Shown: positions 18,617 to 27,566, numbered from the stretch's first letter. The stretch: 64,000 bases of DNA from CAWGET01 sp963821715 (GCA_963821715.1 CAWGET010000006.1:310001-374000); one strand, 5' to 3'. Numbers and translations are program-made. The notes: generated from the letters alone by a model not told the origin.

Positions 18617-20074
18617 TCACTTTCTCAAAAATGCTTTCAATGTTGAACTGATTTCTTCTTTTCGTACTATTTTAAATAAAAGAAGAGACGCAAAATAAAT
18701 AAATAACAACAAAAACTTAAGCGGTAAATTTAAAAGATCATTATAAAAGAAATAATAATACGCAACTGCAATAAAAATTATTATTCCCAGTAACTTCAGA
18801 ACACGGCTATAATTATAATTTATTTTATAAAATTTTTGCGATACAAAGAACAAACTTACACTCATTACTAAATAACTGGCGAGCGTTGCAAATGCCGCGC
18901 CCATTATTCCTAAAATCGGAATAAGCAACAGATTTACAACTACATTTACAGCCGCGCCTGCTCCGGTTATATACGGAAAATATTTGGTTTTTTCTTCAAT
19001 ATAAATTCCCGCCGTAAAATTAACATAAAGTCCATGGAATATATACGCAAGAAGAATAATCGGTACAATTTCTAATCCGCTCAAAAATTCTCTTCCGATT
19101 ATTGTTTTACCCGCAATTTCGATAGTAACTATATCATCTATAAAGAGGGAAATAATAACCCAAATAAATCCGGCCGCCATCAAAAATAAAGTAAGAACCT
19201 GCGAATAAAGTTCCTTAGCTTTTTCATTGCGTGCATTATTCAAAAAAAATGGCTGCCATGCATATTGAAACATTGATACAAACAACATCATAAATATGCC
19301 CAACTTGTAATTTGCCTGGTAGATACCGACGGCGCTGTCGTTAGTTAAAGCTTTTAAAATCGGGCGATCGATAACCTGAACCACGGTTGCCGCCATACTT
19401 GCCGGAAGATACGGCAAAGCGAACTTTAGCATCTTTCGTAAAACTTCTTTATCAATTTTTATTTTAAGATACTTTATTATTTCCGGAAGCAAAGCTAGAA
19501 ACGAAAAAGTAGAAGCCGCCAGATTACCGACAAAAATGGCCTCTATTCCGTAATTGTATTTAAGTATGAGAACAAGATTTAATGCAATATTTATTAGAAT
19601 GTTTAAAACCTTAATAAGAGCAAATTTAGAAGCTTTCCGCTGCAAACGAAGATGAGCAAAAGGAATTAGGGCTAAGCTATCTGTTAGAATTATAAAAATC
19701 ACATAATAGATTAAATAGGAATAACCGCCGGGAATTTGCATTACCGTGACTGCGAAATCTCTGAACAGAAAGAGAAGAAACGATAGAAACAAAGATGTAA
19801 AAGTGACAAATAAAAACGGAGTGGAAAAAGTGATTTTCTTTTCTTCGGCTTTGGCTATAGATGAATATTTTAAAAACGCCGAATCCATTCCGTAAATATA
19901 TACGATATTTAGAAACGCGACGTAAGCGTAAACGTTGGCGTAAATTCCAAAATCGCTTGTGCTGAAAACATTTGTGTAAAACGGAATTAAAAGAAAACCA
20001 AGGAATCGTCCTACAATTGTGCTTAAGCCATAAATAGCAGTGTCTTTTGTTAATTCCTTAAGTTTTTCTATCAT
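18617..20074 (-). CDS. Polysaccharide flippase (MOP family, Wzx-like)
   Basis: The 485-residue protein is strongly hydrophobic with about 12-14 predicted helices, starting MIEKLKELTKDTAIYGLSTIVGRFLGFLLIPFYT. This N-terminal amphipathic start followed by FLGFLLIPFYTN is typical of MOP-superfamily oligosaccharide flippases, which move undecaprenyl-linked glycans across the inner membrane. It differs clearly from the WzxC-type copies at 2294 and 39075, so the region carries two flippase classes. It is flanked on both sides by palindromic repeats of one family. Context (glycosyltransferases at 21.6-25.9 kb) supports a surface-glycan role. The transported substrate is unknown. Confidence 0.88.
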   Translation of the reverse strand: MIEKLKELTKDTAIYGLSTIVGRFLGFLLIPFYTNVFSTSDFGIYANVYAYVAFLNIVYIYGMDSAFLKYSSIAKAEEKKITFSTPFLFVTFTSLFLSFLLFLFRDFAVTVMQIPGGYSYLIYYVIFIILTDSLALIPFAHLRLQRKASKFALIKVLNILINIALNLVLILKYNYGIEAIFVGNLAASTFSFLALLPEIIKYLKIKIDKEVLRKMLKFALPYLPASMAATVVQVIDRPILKALTNDSAVGIYQANYKLGIFMMLFVSMFQYAWQPFFLNNARNEKAKELYSQVLTLFLMAAGFIWVIISLFIDDIVTIEIAGKTIIGREFLSGLEIVPIILLAYIFHGLYVNFTAGIYIEEKTKYFPYITGAGAAVNVVVNLLLIPILGIMGAAFATLASYLVMSVSLFFVSQKFYKINYNYSRVLKLLGIIIFIAVAYYYFFYNDLLNLPLKFLLLFIYFASLLLFKIVRKEEISSTLKAFLRK

Positions 20075-20092
20075 AATTGGTATGAATTCTTT

Positions 20093-20104
20093 CGGCTGAA
20101 GCCG
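20093..20104. repeat. Short palindrome CGGCT-GA-AGCCG
   Basis: It lies 19 bp upstream of the flippase start codon and resembles the GGCTAAAGCC palindromes on the other side of the same gene (18427-18591). Confidence 0.6.
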
Positions 20105-20253
20105 GATATCATTTGTTTTCTAAAATTCCAAAACTGAAGGCTTAATGGATAATCTAAAATTTTTTATCCACGCTTTAAAAGTTTTGGCAACTATATTTCA
20201 ACAAACAGAATTGTTTAATTTTGTACCACAGGCATTTCTACACTAAAATACTT

Positions 20254-20661
20254 TTAAAAAAACGGTTCGAGTGCCTTAATATAAATCTCCGGAGGACGAA
20301 CAGCTTTTTTTGTATCTACCTTGATGAATATATGATCTGTAAATCCTTCGGTAATTACGGTATCCGATCCTTCTTTTGTTATCTTATAATCGATATGGAT
20401 TTTTGCTGAATGTAACTCAGATACTGCAGCTTCAATTTCCAGAACATCATCATAAAAAGCAGCGCTCTTATATTTTATTCCCGCTTCAATTAAAGGAAGC
20501 TGATATCCTTCGTTTTCTATCACATTATAAGGAAGTCCGAACTCCCGCAGCAGCTCTGTTCTGCCCACCTCAAAGTACTCGAAATATTTTCCGTTGTAAA
20601 CAAACTGCATTTTATCCGTATCCGCGTAACGGACGCGGATCTTAGTTACATGCTTTACCAT
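20254..20661 (-). CDS. Acyl-CoA thioesterase (YbgC/4-hydroxybenzoyl-CoA thioesterase family)
   Basis: The 135-residue hot-dog protein begins with IRVRYADTDKMQFVYNGKYFEYFEVGR in split form: the active-site aspartate lies in YADTDKM, followed by the helix with NGKYFEYFEVGRTELLRE. These are the YbgC/FcbC-type signature. It hydrolyses acyl-CoA (or acyl-ACP) thioesters in the cytoplasm; the chain is not predictable. It starts 3 bp after the accA stop, so the two are surely co-transcribed, tying it to fatty-acid or malonyl-CoA metabolism. The Tol-Pal genes that usually flank ybgC in proteobacteria are absent. Confidence 0.88.
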   Translation of the reverse strand: MVKHVTKIRVRYADTDKMQFVYNGKYFEYFEVGRTELLREFGLPYNVIENEGYQLPLIEAGIKYKSAAFYDDVLEIEAAVSELHSAKIHIDYKITKEGSDTVITEGFTDHIFIKVDTKKAVRPPEIYIKALEPFF

Positions 20662-20664
20662 AAT

Positions 20665-21615
20665 TTACTCTTCAAAAACTCCCATCTTTCCAAATTTTTC
20701 TAATCTATTTTGTATAAGTTTATCCGGTTTAATTTTTTGCAGATTACTTAATTCATCTTTTAAAATTGCTTTTAAATCATTGGAAATTTTAACTGAATTT
20801 TTATGCGCGCCTCCCAAAGGCTCAGGCACAATTCTATCTATTATCTTCTGCTTAAGCAAATCCTCCGGAGTAAGTTTAAGCGCTTCTGCCGCCTGCTCTT
20901 TGTAATCCCAACTCCGCCACAAAATGCTGGAACAAGATTCGGGACTAATTACAGAATACCAGGTATTCTCCAACATCAAAATTCTGTCGCCGACTCCAAT
21001 CCCCAACGCTCCGCCGCTTGCACCTTCGCCGATTATGACTACAACAACAGGGACTTTAATCCGGCTCATCTCGAATAAATTTTTAGCAATAGCTTCCGCT
21101 TGTCCTCTTTCTTCTGCTTCAAGTCCTGGGAAAGCCCCCGGAGTATCGATCATAGTAATGATAGGTTTATCGAATTTTTCGGCCATCTTCATCAATCGCA
21201 GAGCTTTACGGTAACCTTCAGGATTAGCCATTCCAAAATTCCTGTAAACATTCGATTTTGTATCGCGCCCTTTCTGATGTCCGATAATCATTACTTTTTT
21301 ATCATCGATTTTAGCAAATCCGCCTACAATCGCCTTGTCGTCGCCGTAATGCCTGTCGCCATGAAGCTCGACAAAATCGTCAGTCATCGAATTAATATAA
21401 TCCAGCGTATATGGTCTTTCTGGATGCCTTGCCAATTGAACCCTTTGCCAACGGGTTAAATTGCGATAAACATTTTCTTTTAATTCTAAAACTTTATCTT
21501 CAAGACTTTTTATTTCATTTTTTATATGTTCGGAATTTTCATAATTCCGCATTTCTTCTAATTTATTTTCGAGATCAACAATAGGTTTTTCGAATTCGAG
21601 TATATTTTTGATCAT
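20665..21615 (-). CDS. accA: Acetyl-CoA carboxylase carboxyltransferase subunit alpha
   Basis: The 316-residue protein is the alpha half of the carboxyltransferase that makes malonyl-CoA for fatty-acid synthesis. Recognisable AccA segments are LEFEKPIVDLENKLEEM at the N-terminus, RHPERPYTLDYI, FVELHGDR, GHQKGRDTKSN, MIDTPGAFPGLEAEERGQAE, GEGASGGALGIGVGDR and SPESCSSILWRS. Length is typical. accD is not in the window. The start codon overlaps the stop of the upstream glycosyltransferase fusion by 4 bp (ATGA), implying translational coupling to an envelope-polysaccharide gene, which is unusual for accA. Confidence 0.96.
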   Translation of the reverse strand: MIKNILEFEKPIVDLENKLEEMRNYENSEHIKNEIKSLEDKVLELKENVYRNLTRWQRVQLARHPERPYTLDYINSMTDDFVELHGDRHYGDDKAIVGGFAKIDDKKVMIIGHQKGRDTKSNVYRNFGMANPEGYRKALRLMKMAEKFDKPIITMIDTPGAFPGLEAEERGQAEAIAKNLFEMSRIKVPVVVVIIGEGASGGALGIGVGDRILMLENTWYSVISPESCSSILWRSWDYKEQAAEALKLTPEDLLKQKIIDRIVPEPLGGAHKNSVKISNDLKAILKDELSNLQKIKPDKLIQNRLEKFGKMGVFEE

Positions 21616-23606
21616 CCCTTCTCCGTTCTAAAAAATATTTTGGAAAAAGTTTTTCCGATGATTTCAAGATCGAGCCATATATTCTGATTTTTAGCGTAAA
21701 AAATATCGAGCTTAGTAAGTTCTTCTTCATCTTTCGAAGAAACATTTTCCGTGAACCATAAACCGGTAATTCCGATTTTCCCAAGGTATAAGTTTTCAAG
21801 ATAAGATTTATTTCGCGGTCCTACAAAACTTTTTTTCCTAATTAATACTTTTGGAATTTGAAGAATAAAATTTATAAAATCCCCTTGGCTCCACTTCAAA
21901 AGTGAAAATAGAAAAATAAAAGGATAAACAAAAATAATCAGCAAAATTGAGAACAAAAGATCGAAACCGGTCTTCAAAAATTTATTTACCGGCGATGAGA
22001 TATTGTATTGTATATTCAGGAGAGGAATATTGTCCAACATAGTTATAGCAGATTTCCCCACCATAAAATCGAGTTCGTTTCCGGTAACTTTGAAATCAAC
22101 GCCTTCTCCCTGGCACTCGGAAACAATAGCAAACATCTGGTTAAAAGTTATTTCGGGCGAAGAAAAGATAACCTGATCTATTTTTTTAGTCTGTATTATT
22201 TTTTTAATATTCTCCACACTTCCTATCACTAAATAATTTTCCTTTCTTTCGCCAATCTCTTTGCGCGTCAACCCAATTAACCCTACTATGTTATAAATCG
22301 AAGAAATGTTGCTCTTCAATTTTTTTATAAGTTGCACTGCACTACTGCTTGAACCGACAATCAAAGTGCGATTTTTTTTCGATTCGCCGGAAAGCCCGAT
22401 CTTGAAGAAAATTTTGACGAAGATCCTCCAAAAAGAGAACGCGAAAATTAAAATAGAATAAGTAAGAATTAAGACCGCGCGGCTGAACGCGAACTGCTTT
22501 AGGAAAAAAGTGATTGATGATAAAATTATAAATCCGATAATAAGGGAAACAGCGCTGCGTAAAACCGAGATGGAATTCTTTTTATAAACGCCTGTAAAAG
22601 CTGAGATAATAATTTGCGCGGCAGCCGGAACGAAATAGATCCAGGGAATAACGCGCGGTGGAAATCCGCGAAAGCCTTCGTAGGAATAAATGTATTCTGC
22701 TGCTTTCATTGACGCGGCGAAAAAGATTAAGTCTAACACTAGCGAAAGAATGATCAAGCGGTAAACATTTACAAAAGCAAATATTTTTCTTATCCAAATA
22801 GCGGCTTGCAAAATCGCCTCCACAAGGAAGGAAGAAGAAAAATGTTTTTTAACAAAGAGATGCATGGCGTCATAAAAAACAGTAGTTTCATCTAGCCGAC
22901 TTCGTTTAGTACTTTCCCCTTTGTAATGAATTATCTGTGATTTATGAAAATAGTAAACTTTATATGAGGCTTTCTGAATCCGGTAACAGAGGTCAAGGTC
23001 TTCACCGTACATAAAAAATTGCGGATCGAAACCACCGACTTTTTTATAAACATCTTTTCGCATCATCATAAAAGCGCCGGAAATGGCATCCACTTCGTAC
23101 GTTTCATTCTCATCAAGATAAGTTAAATTATATTTCGCAAAGATTTTCGAGTTTGGAAAAAGTTTGCTCAAGCCGGTTACTTTTGTAAATGAAGTCCAGG
23201 GTCCGGGAAAACTTCTTCTGCAAGGCAACTGCAGTGAGCCATCCGGATTAAGCACTTTAGGTCCCGCCATTCCTGCATCTGGGGTTCTTTCAAAAAAATC
23301 TATTAACTTTTCAAAAGTGTCTTCGGTAACAATCGTGTCCGGATTAATTAAAACCAAATACTTCCCTTCTGCAATTTCCAGCGCTTGATTATTTGCCCGG
23401 CCGAAGCCAACATTCACTTCGTTAATAATTAATTTTACTTGCGGAAATTTTTCCTTCACAATTTCAACGCTTCCGTCGTCCGATGCGTTATCTACTACAA
23501 TAATTTCCGAGCTTATTTTGCCGAGGCTTTTGGAAAGTGAAATTAGAAGATTTTGTAAGAATTCCTTTACGTTGTAGTTAACTATTATTATTGAAAGGTC
23601 CGTCAT
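21612..23606 (-). CDS. GT2 glycosyltransferase fused to a degenerate polyprenyl-phosphate sugar transferase
   Basis: This 664-residue fusion has three parts. Residues 1-270 are a rhamnosyltransferase-like GT2: LSIIIVNYNVKEFL, IIVVDNASDDGS, NVGFGRANNQ and the DxD-like NPDT. Residues about 280-400 carry four hydrophobic helices. Then comes a CoA-binding/Rossmann-like part (TLIVGSSSSAVQLI, near 418) as in polyprenyl glycosylphosphotransferases. The C-terminus keeps FVGPRNKSYLENL and IGITGLW and a final LDLEIIGKTF, but the block with the basic substrate site and the catalytic Asp-Glu (the DELPQ-type motif, present in the neighbour at 24468-25871) is missing. The transferase half is therefore probably inactive or altered. 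Its stop overlaps accA by 4 bp, and the DPM-like GT2 lies 7 bp upstream. Confidence 0.85.
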   Translation of the reverse strand: MTDLSIIIVNYNVKEFLQNLLISLSKSLGKISSEIIVVDNASDDGSVEIVKEKFPQVKLIINEVNVGFGRANNQALEIAEGKYLVLINPDTIVTEDTFEKLIDFFERTPDAGMAGPKVLNPDGSLQLPCRRSFPGPWTSFTKVTGLSKLFPNSKIFAKYNLTYLDENETYEVDAISGAFMMMRKDVYKKVGGFDPQFFMYGEDLDLCYRIQKASYKVYYFHKSQIIHYKGESTKRSRLDETTVFYDAMHLFVKKHFSSSFLVEAILQAAIWIRKIFAFVNVYRLIILSLVLDLIFFAASMKAAEYIYSYEGFRGFPPRVIPWIYFVPAAAQIIISAFTGVYKKNSISVLRSAVSLIIGFIILSSITFFLKQFAFSRAVLILTYSILIFAFSFWRIFVKIFFKIGLSGESKKNRTLIVGSSSSAVQLIKKLKSNISSIYNIVGLIGLTRKEIGERKENYLVIGSVENIKKIIQTKKIDQVIFSSPEITFNQMFAIVSECQGEGVDFKVTGNELDFMVGKSAITMLDNIPLLNIQYNISSPVNKFLKTGFDLLFSILLIIFVYPFIFLFSLLKWSQGDFINFILQIPKVLIRKKSFVGPRNKSYLENLYLGKIGITGLWFTENVSSKDEEELTKLDIFYAKNQNIWLDLEIIGKTFSKIFFRTEKG

Positions 23607-23613
23607 AAAATAG

Positions 23614-24330
23614 TTAGTTTAATGTTCCCAGCATACTTTTAAATCTTAAAATCCAGACTAAAAAAATTGCTTCGTAAACTATGCGTTTACTCATTTTAGA
23701 ACTTCCTTCAACTCTGTCAGTAAAGATGATTGGAATCTCTTTTATTTTAAAACCCCGTTTCCAGGTTTTAAAATTCATCTCTATTTGAAAAGTATAACCG
23801 TTGGAATGAATATTATCGAGGTTTATATTTTCGAGAACATTTCTCTTGAAGCATTTAAATCCGCCGGTTGTATCGTTAACCGGCATTCCCGTTATTATTT
23901 GAGAATATTTATTGGCGAACCAGCTAAGCAGCAGCCGGCTCATCGGCCAATTAATTACATTAACCCCCTGAATATATCTGCTTCCTATTACGAGATCGCT
24001 GTCGTCTATATGCTGTAGAAACTGGGCTATTTCTTTCGGATCGTGTGAAAAATCAGCATCCATCTGGAATATAATATCATATCCGTTAGTGAGCGCATAC
24101 TTGAAACCTTCCACATAAGCCGAGCCAAGCCCGAGTTTACCCGCGCGACGGATAAGTTTTATTCTGTTATCGTTTTTACGCGCTTCTTCAATATAATCAC
24201 CGGTTCCGTCGGGGGAATTATCGTCAACTATTAAAATATCAAAATCAGGATAGAGCTCATTTAAGACTGCAATCATCCTTTTGATATTATTCAGCTCATC
24301 GTATGTAGGTATAATTATTAGCGGTTTCAA
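23614..24330 (-). CDS. Polyprenol-phosphate mannose/glucose synthase-like GT2
   Basis: The 238-residue soluble GT2 starts MKPLIIIPTYDELNNI and has IDVVDDNSPDGTGD-like (LIVDDNSPDGTGD), MDADFSHDP (catalytic DxD) and GSRYIQG motifs. These are hallmarks of dolichyl-phosphate-mannose synthase (DPM1)-type enzymes, which load a sugar from a nucleotide donor onto polyprenyl phosphate. There is no C-terminal membrane domain, as in the short bacterial forms. Polyprenyl-phosphate sugars feed membrane glycosyltransferases of the GT39/ArnT type, and a broken one lies at the start of the window. It is 7 bp upstream of the GT2 fusion gene. Confidence 0.9.
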   Translation of the reverse strand: MKPLIIIPTYDELNNIKRMIAVLNELYPDFDILIVDDNSPDGTGDYIEEARKNDNRIKLIRRAGKLGLGSAYVEGFKYALTNGYDIIFQMDADFSHDPKEIAQFLQHIDDSDLVIGSRYIQGVNVINWPMSRLLLSWFANKYSQIITGMPVNDTTGGFKCFKRNVLENINLDNIHSNGYTFQIEMNFKTWKRGFKIKEIPIIFTDRVEGSSKMSKRIVYEAIFLVWILRFKSMLGTLN

Positions 24331-24416
24331 AATATTAAAATGATTTTTTTAAGTAATTTAATTTTTTATTGGAAAAACTAATATATAAAAATATGTCAAG
24401 AAATTTTATTGCCGAA

Positions 24417-24463
24417 GAACAATTCTCTTTTGCAATTCCTTTGTTTAATTCTTTTGTTTAATG
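24417..24463 (-). repeat. Dispersed 3' repeat, family D, copy 2
   Basis: On the minus strand it reads TTAAACAAAAGAATTAAACA, then AAGGAATTGCAAAAGAGAATTG, a degenerate tandem of roughly 13 bp. It starts 4 bp after the stop codon of the sugar-phosphate transferase gene. Copies are at 4606-4653 and 49557-49603. Confidence 0.6.
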
Positions 24464-24467
24464 TTTA

Positions 24468-25871
24468 TTATTCAAAATGCCCTTTCCCAAATAAAACGGT
24501 AAATACAGTTCTGAAAAGAATTTTCAAGTCCATTCTTAAAGAAATATTTTCGATGTAAAAAAGATCGTAGCGCAATTTAGTTTTTACGTCTTCAATGTTT
24601 TCATCATACTTGTGCTTTACCTGCGCCCAGCCCGTAACACCGGGGCGAACAGTTAAACGTCTTTTATAAAGCGGAATTTCTTCCGAGAGTTTCTCAACAA
24701 AAAATGGCCTTTCCGGTCGTGGACCGACTAAACTCATTTCGCCTTTTAAAACGTTTATCATCTGCGGAAGTTCATCAATCCGAACTTTGCGTATAAATTT
24801 TCCGACTTTTGTGATCCGGGGATCATCTTTGGTGGACCACGTGGGACCGGAATGCTTCTCCGCATCGGTTACCATCGAACGGAATTTGATCATATTGAAT
24901 TCCTCTCCATTCTGTCCCATTCTTTCCTGAATAAAAAGTGCGGGACCTTTGGAATCCAATTTTATTGCAATTGCCGCCGCCAAAGAAACCGGCAATGTCA
25001 AAATTAAAATTAAAAATGAAACAATGATGTCTAGCAGCCGTTTAACTTTCTTTTCCCATTCCGGCATTAACTGCGGCATAATGTCGATAAGGGGAAATCC
25101 ATATATTTGAGAAGTGCGCGCCTGACCGCTTATAATTTCGTAAAGATCGGGAACGATTTTTAATGAATACTCGCCCGGCTGAAATTTTGAAAGGAGCTCT
25201 ATCATAATATCTTCTTCGTGTTTTTCCAGGGCGATGATAATCTCCTTCGCATCCACCGCGCGGACTATGTTTTCAATATTATGAACCGTATCTAACGCTT
25301 TCACACCATTAAATATGCGCCCGATATTTTTTGGAAGAACCGCGGCATATGCGCGTATATTTATTCCGAGCGCCGGATGGGACTCTATAGTTTTATGAAT
25401 GTTGTGAGCTTTTGGGTTGAATCCTACAATTACAGCGTTACGTCTTCCTATTCCTTTTATTAAGAGATTGCGCTGTAAACTACGGACAAAAATTCTTCCT
25501 GAGCCGACAAGGAAAAGAAATAATCCCCAATAAAGAAAAATTACAAATCTTGTTGAAGAAGAGACGCCGTGGACGTAATCATCATAAAGAATAATGAAGA
25601 AGAGAATAAATATACCAATGAAAGAAGCTTTGAACAAAGTGTAAAGTTCGTCCAAACGCGAACTTGCGAACCAGGTTCTATACATCCCCACAAAAGTAAA
25701 AACTACAAGCCAGTAAAAATAAACCACGAGCATCGGTATTAGAAATCCCGGTTGAGTCATCACTTCGAACCATCCGGATTCTATGCGGAAATAATAAAAC
25801 GCAATCCACGCAAGGCAGACCGCAATAAAATCTACCAGAAGGACTATTATTTTTTCAAATCTTTTATTCAA
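24468..25871 (-). CDS. Polyprenyl-phosphate sugar-1-phosphate transferase (initiating enzyme)
   Basis: This 467-residue membrane enzyme starts a repeat unit by moving a sugar-1-phosphate from UDP-sugar to undecaprenyl phosphate. Five hydrophobic helices occupy residues 1-130 (the fifth lies later, at the start of the catalytic domain, LLDIIVSFLILILTLPVSLA). A Rossmann-like domain (NAVIVGFNPKAHNI) lies between. The catalytic domain is complete: FIQERMGQNGEEFNMIKFRS, VRIDELPQMINVLKGEMSL, VGPRPERPFF, RPGVTGWAQV and the C-terminal LRMDLKILFRT. It belongs to the WcaJ/EpsE-like group. It is the first gene of the minus-strand block 25.9-18.6 kb and the only intact initiating transferase seen in the window. 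Confidence 0.93.
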   Translation of the reverse strand: MNKRFEKIIVLLVDFIAVCLAWIAFYYFRIESGWFEVMTQPGFLIPMLVVYFYWLVVFTFVGMYRTWFASSRLDELYTLFKASFIGIFILFFIILYDDYVHGVSSSTRFVIFLYWGLFLFLVGSGRIFVRSLQRNLLIKGIGRRNAVIVGFNPKAHNIHKTIESHPALGINIRAYAAVLPKNIGRIFNGVKALDTVHNIENIVRAVDAKEIIIALEKHEEDIMIELLSKFQPGEYSLKIVPDLYEIISGQARTSQIYGFPLIDIMPQLMPEWEKKVKRLLDIIVSFLILILTLPVSLAAAIAIKLDSKGPALFIQERMGQNGEEFNMIKFRSMVTDAEKHSGPTWSTKDDPRITKVGKFIRKVRIDELPQMINVLKGEMSLVGPRPERPFFVEKLSEEIPLYKRRLTVRPGVTGWAQVKHKYDENIEDVKTKLRYDLFYIENISLRMDLKILFRTVFTVLFGKGHFE

Positions 25872-25917
25872 TCCGCGGCGCTAATTTTTTTGAATTCAAA
25901 CTTTAAATATTAAAATT

Positions 25918-25953
25918 TTATGCTACTTTTTCTAATACTTTATTTGCAATGTG
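25918..25953 (-). pseudogene. Vestigial 3' end of an lhgO-like gene
   Basis: On the minus strand the last codons read HIANKVLEKVA and stop (TAA at 25918-25920). The intact lhgO at 30646-31839 ends HIANKVLERI. The DNA matches at 23 of 24 positions (25930-25953 versus 30655-30678) in the same reading frame and orientation, and then diverges on both sides. The remainder of the gene is absent. It lies in the 441-bp gene-free stretch 25872-26312, on the far side of the T9SS cassette from the intact gene. Chance similarity of this length in AT-rich DNA is possible but the shared frame and stop make it less likely. Confidence 0.5.
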
Positions 25954-26312
25954 CAAAATCGTGAAAATTGAATTAAACGACATTAATTAAATAAGACTAT
26001 AAATGAAAACATCTCATTCCTTCTTATTTTGGATAAAAAATATATTCTGCCTCAATCTCTAAGCGATTCCAAAATTTTATTATCTTTTGGCTTCCGAATA
26101 GTTTAAGGTTAATTTTCTGTTTTTAAACTTTAATAAAAAATTTACGATGATATAAACAGAAAAATATGTATTTTTTATGCAGCTAAAATCCTTAATTCAA
26201 TTAGTATTTTGAAATTCTTTCAAAAGATATCTTCTTTTTATTCAATTCAGAAATCATACCTGAATTTTTCATACCTCTACTTATTTAAAAATAAAACAAG
26301 AGAATTTAGTTT
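25954..26312. other. AT-rich intergenic, probable divergent promoter region
   Basis: This stretch separates the minus-strand sugar-transferase block from the plus-strand T9SS cassette, so both should have promoters here. It is very AT-rich. I see no convincing single promoter, operator or RNA, and no coding sequence. Confidence 0.4.
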
Positions 26313-27566
26313 ATGAGAAACGTAATTTTTTTCGTCCTCATCTTATTGCAAGTTACTTTATTCGCACAATGGGAAGAAGTTGAGTTGCCAACTTCTGACA
26401 ATCTAAAAAAAATCCATTTTGTAAATGATGAAGTAGGCTTCATGATTGGCGATACTATTATTTTAAAAACAGAAGATGGCGGCATAACTTGGAACCAAAA
26501 TTATGCTGTAAAGGATTACACCATAAATACTATCGCAGGTGATGATAGTTTGATTATATGTGTTGGAACTAATGGGTTATTTTTAAGATCTCTGGATTAT
26601 GGAGCATCTTGGGAACAACTAGACTTCCCGGTAAATACCGCATTAAATAAAGTATCAGTCAAATCTTCTCTGGTTTTTGTAAAAGTTTACCATAAAGATC
26701 TTTATAAGTCTACAGATAAAGGTAAAAACTGGGAGTTAGTAATTGTTGACCGTCCAGAGGGTTATGAATTAATAAATGTTGAGATTACTGATTTTATAAT
26801 TATTGATGAGAATCATGCATATGCAACTATAAAAAAGGACACCCCGCTTCCCACTTATTATTATTACGGCTCTGTTTATAAAACTATGGACGGGGGTGAA
26901 ACCTGGGACCTTTGTCATCTATCTCCCTATGAAATGATAAGTATCATTAATGAAATTTATAATGCCCAAAATAAGCTAATTGTACTAGGAGATCGTGGTG
27001 CGGAAACCAATAAACTATTTAACTGTACAGATTGGCAGAAAGTAAGCGATCAGAAATTTTCTGATATTGTTTATAACAATAATGGTAAATTCTATTTTAC
27101 AAATCAAAATGAAATATTTATATCAGATACTTCTTTTCAAGAATTTTCTTTAGACAGCACTTTTGCACAAGGTGTGTTGAATATTTTGGACATAAAATTT
27201 ACACCAACAGGCAAAGGTTTTGTTCTTGCTAGAGTTGATTCTAATACAACAAAATTATTGAAAAAGGAAGAACTTACAAAAGTTAAAATCAATAATACTG
27301 AAAGATATTATTACCTCCAGCAAAATTATCCAAATCCATTTAATCCAACTACGAAAATCCAGTTTTCTATTCCACAATCCTCAGAAGTATCCATAAAAAT
27401 TTATGATATAATGGGAAGAGAAATAAAGACATTGTTAAATGAAAATAAAACACCAGGAAATTATGAAATAGAATTTGATGGTTCAGGTTTGTCGAGTGGA
27501 GTATATTTTTACAGAATAAATGCAGGAAAATATTCAAATACGAAAAAGATGTTACTTTTGCAGTAA
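26313..27566 (+). CDS. T9SS cargo protein with Ycf48/BNR-like repeats
   Basis: The 417-residue protein has a signal peptide (MRNVIFFVLILLQVTLFAQ). Residues about 20-310 hold repeats with the pattern VGFMIGDTIILKTEDGGITW, LFLRSLDYGASWEQL, YKSTDKGKNWELV and YKTMDGGETWDL, typical of Ycf48/HCF136-like or BNR beta-propellers. Residues about 335-417 are a T9SS type A sorting domain: NYPNPFNPTTKIQFSIP, IKIYDIMGREIKTL, GLSSGVYFYRI and KKMLLLQ at the end. The protein is expected to be exported by Sec, then across the outer membrane by the type IX system, with the C-terminal domain removed or used for surface attachment. The target of the propeller is unknown. Confidence 0.88.
   Translation: MRNVIFFVLILLQVTLFAQWEEVELPTSDNLKKIHFVNDEVGFMIGDTIILKTEDGGITWNQNYAVKDYTINTIAGDDSLIICVGTNGLFLRSLDYGASWEQLDFPVNTALNKVSVKSSLVFVKVYHKDLYKSTDKGKNWELVIVDRPEGYELINVEITDFIIIDENHAYATIKKDTPLPTYYYYGSVYKTMDGGETWDLCHLSPYEMISIINEIYNAQNKLIVLGDRGAETNKLFNCTDWQKVSDQKFSDIVYNNNGKFYFTNQNEIFISDTSFQEFSLDSTFAQGVLNILDIKFTPTGKGFVLARVDSNTTKLLKKEELTKVKINNTERYYYLQQNYPNPFNPTTKIQFSIPQSSEVSIKIYDIMGREIKTLLNENKTPGNYEIEFDGSGLSSGVYFYRINAGKYSNTKKMLLLQ
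27419..27478 (+). repeat. Near-identical DNA repeat in T9SS sorting domain, copy 1
   Basis: About 60 bases encoding EIKTLLNENKTPGNYEIEF are identical to 29321-29380 in the next gene, inside a wider region of roughly 240 bp of high similarity. The synonymous positions also match, so this is DNA-level duplication or gene conversion, not only protein conservation. Confidence 0.85.

Noticed and set aside
26040..26312. Riboswitch or small RNA in the divergent intergenic region
   Set aside because: The region is AT-rich and I could not identify a conserved core or stable GC stem.
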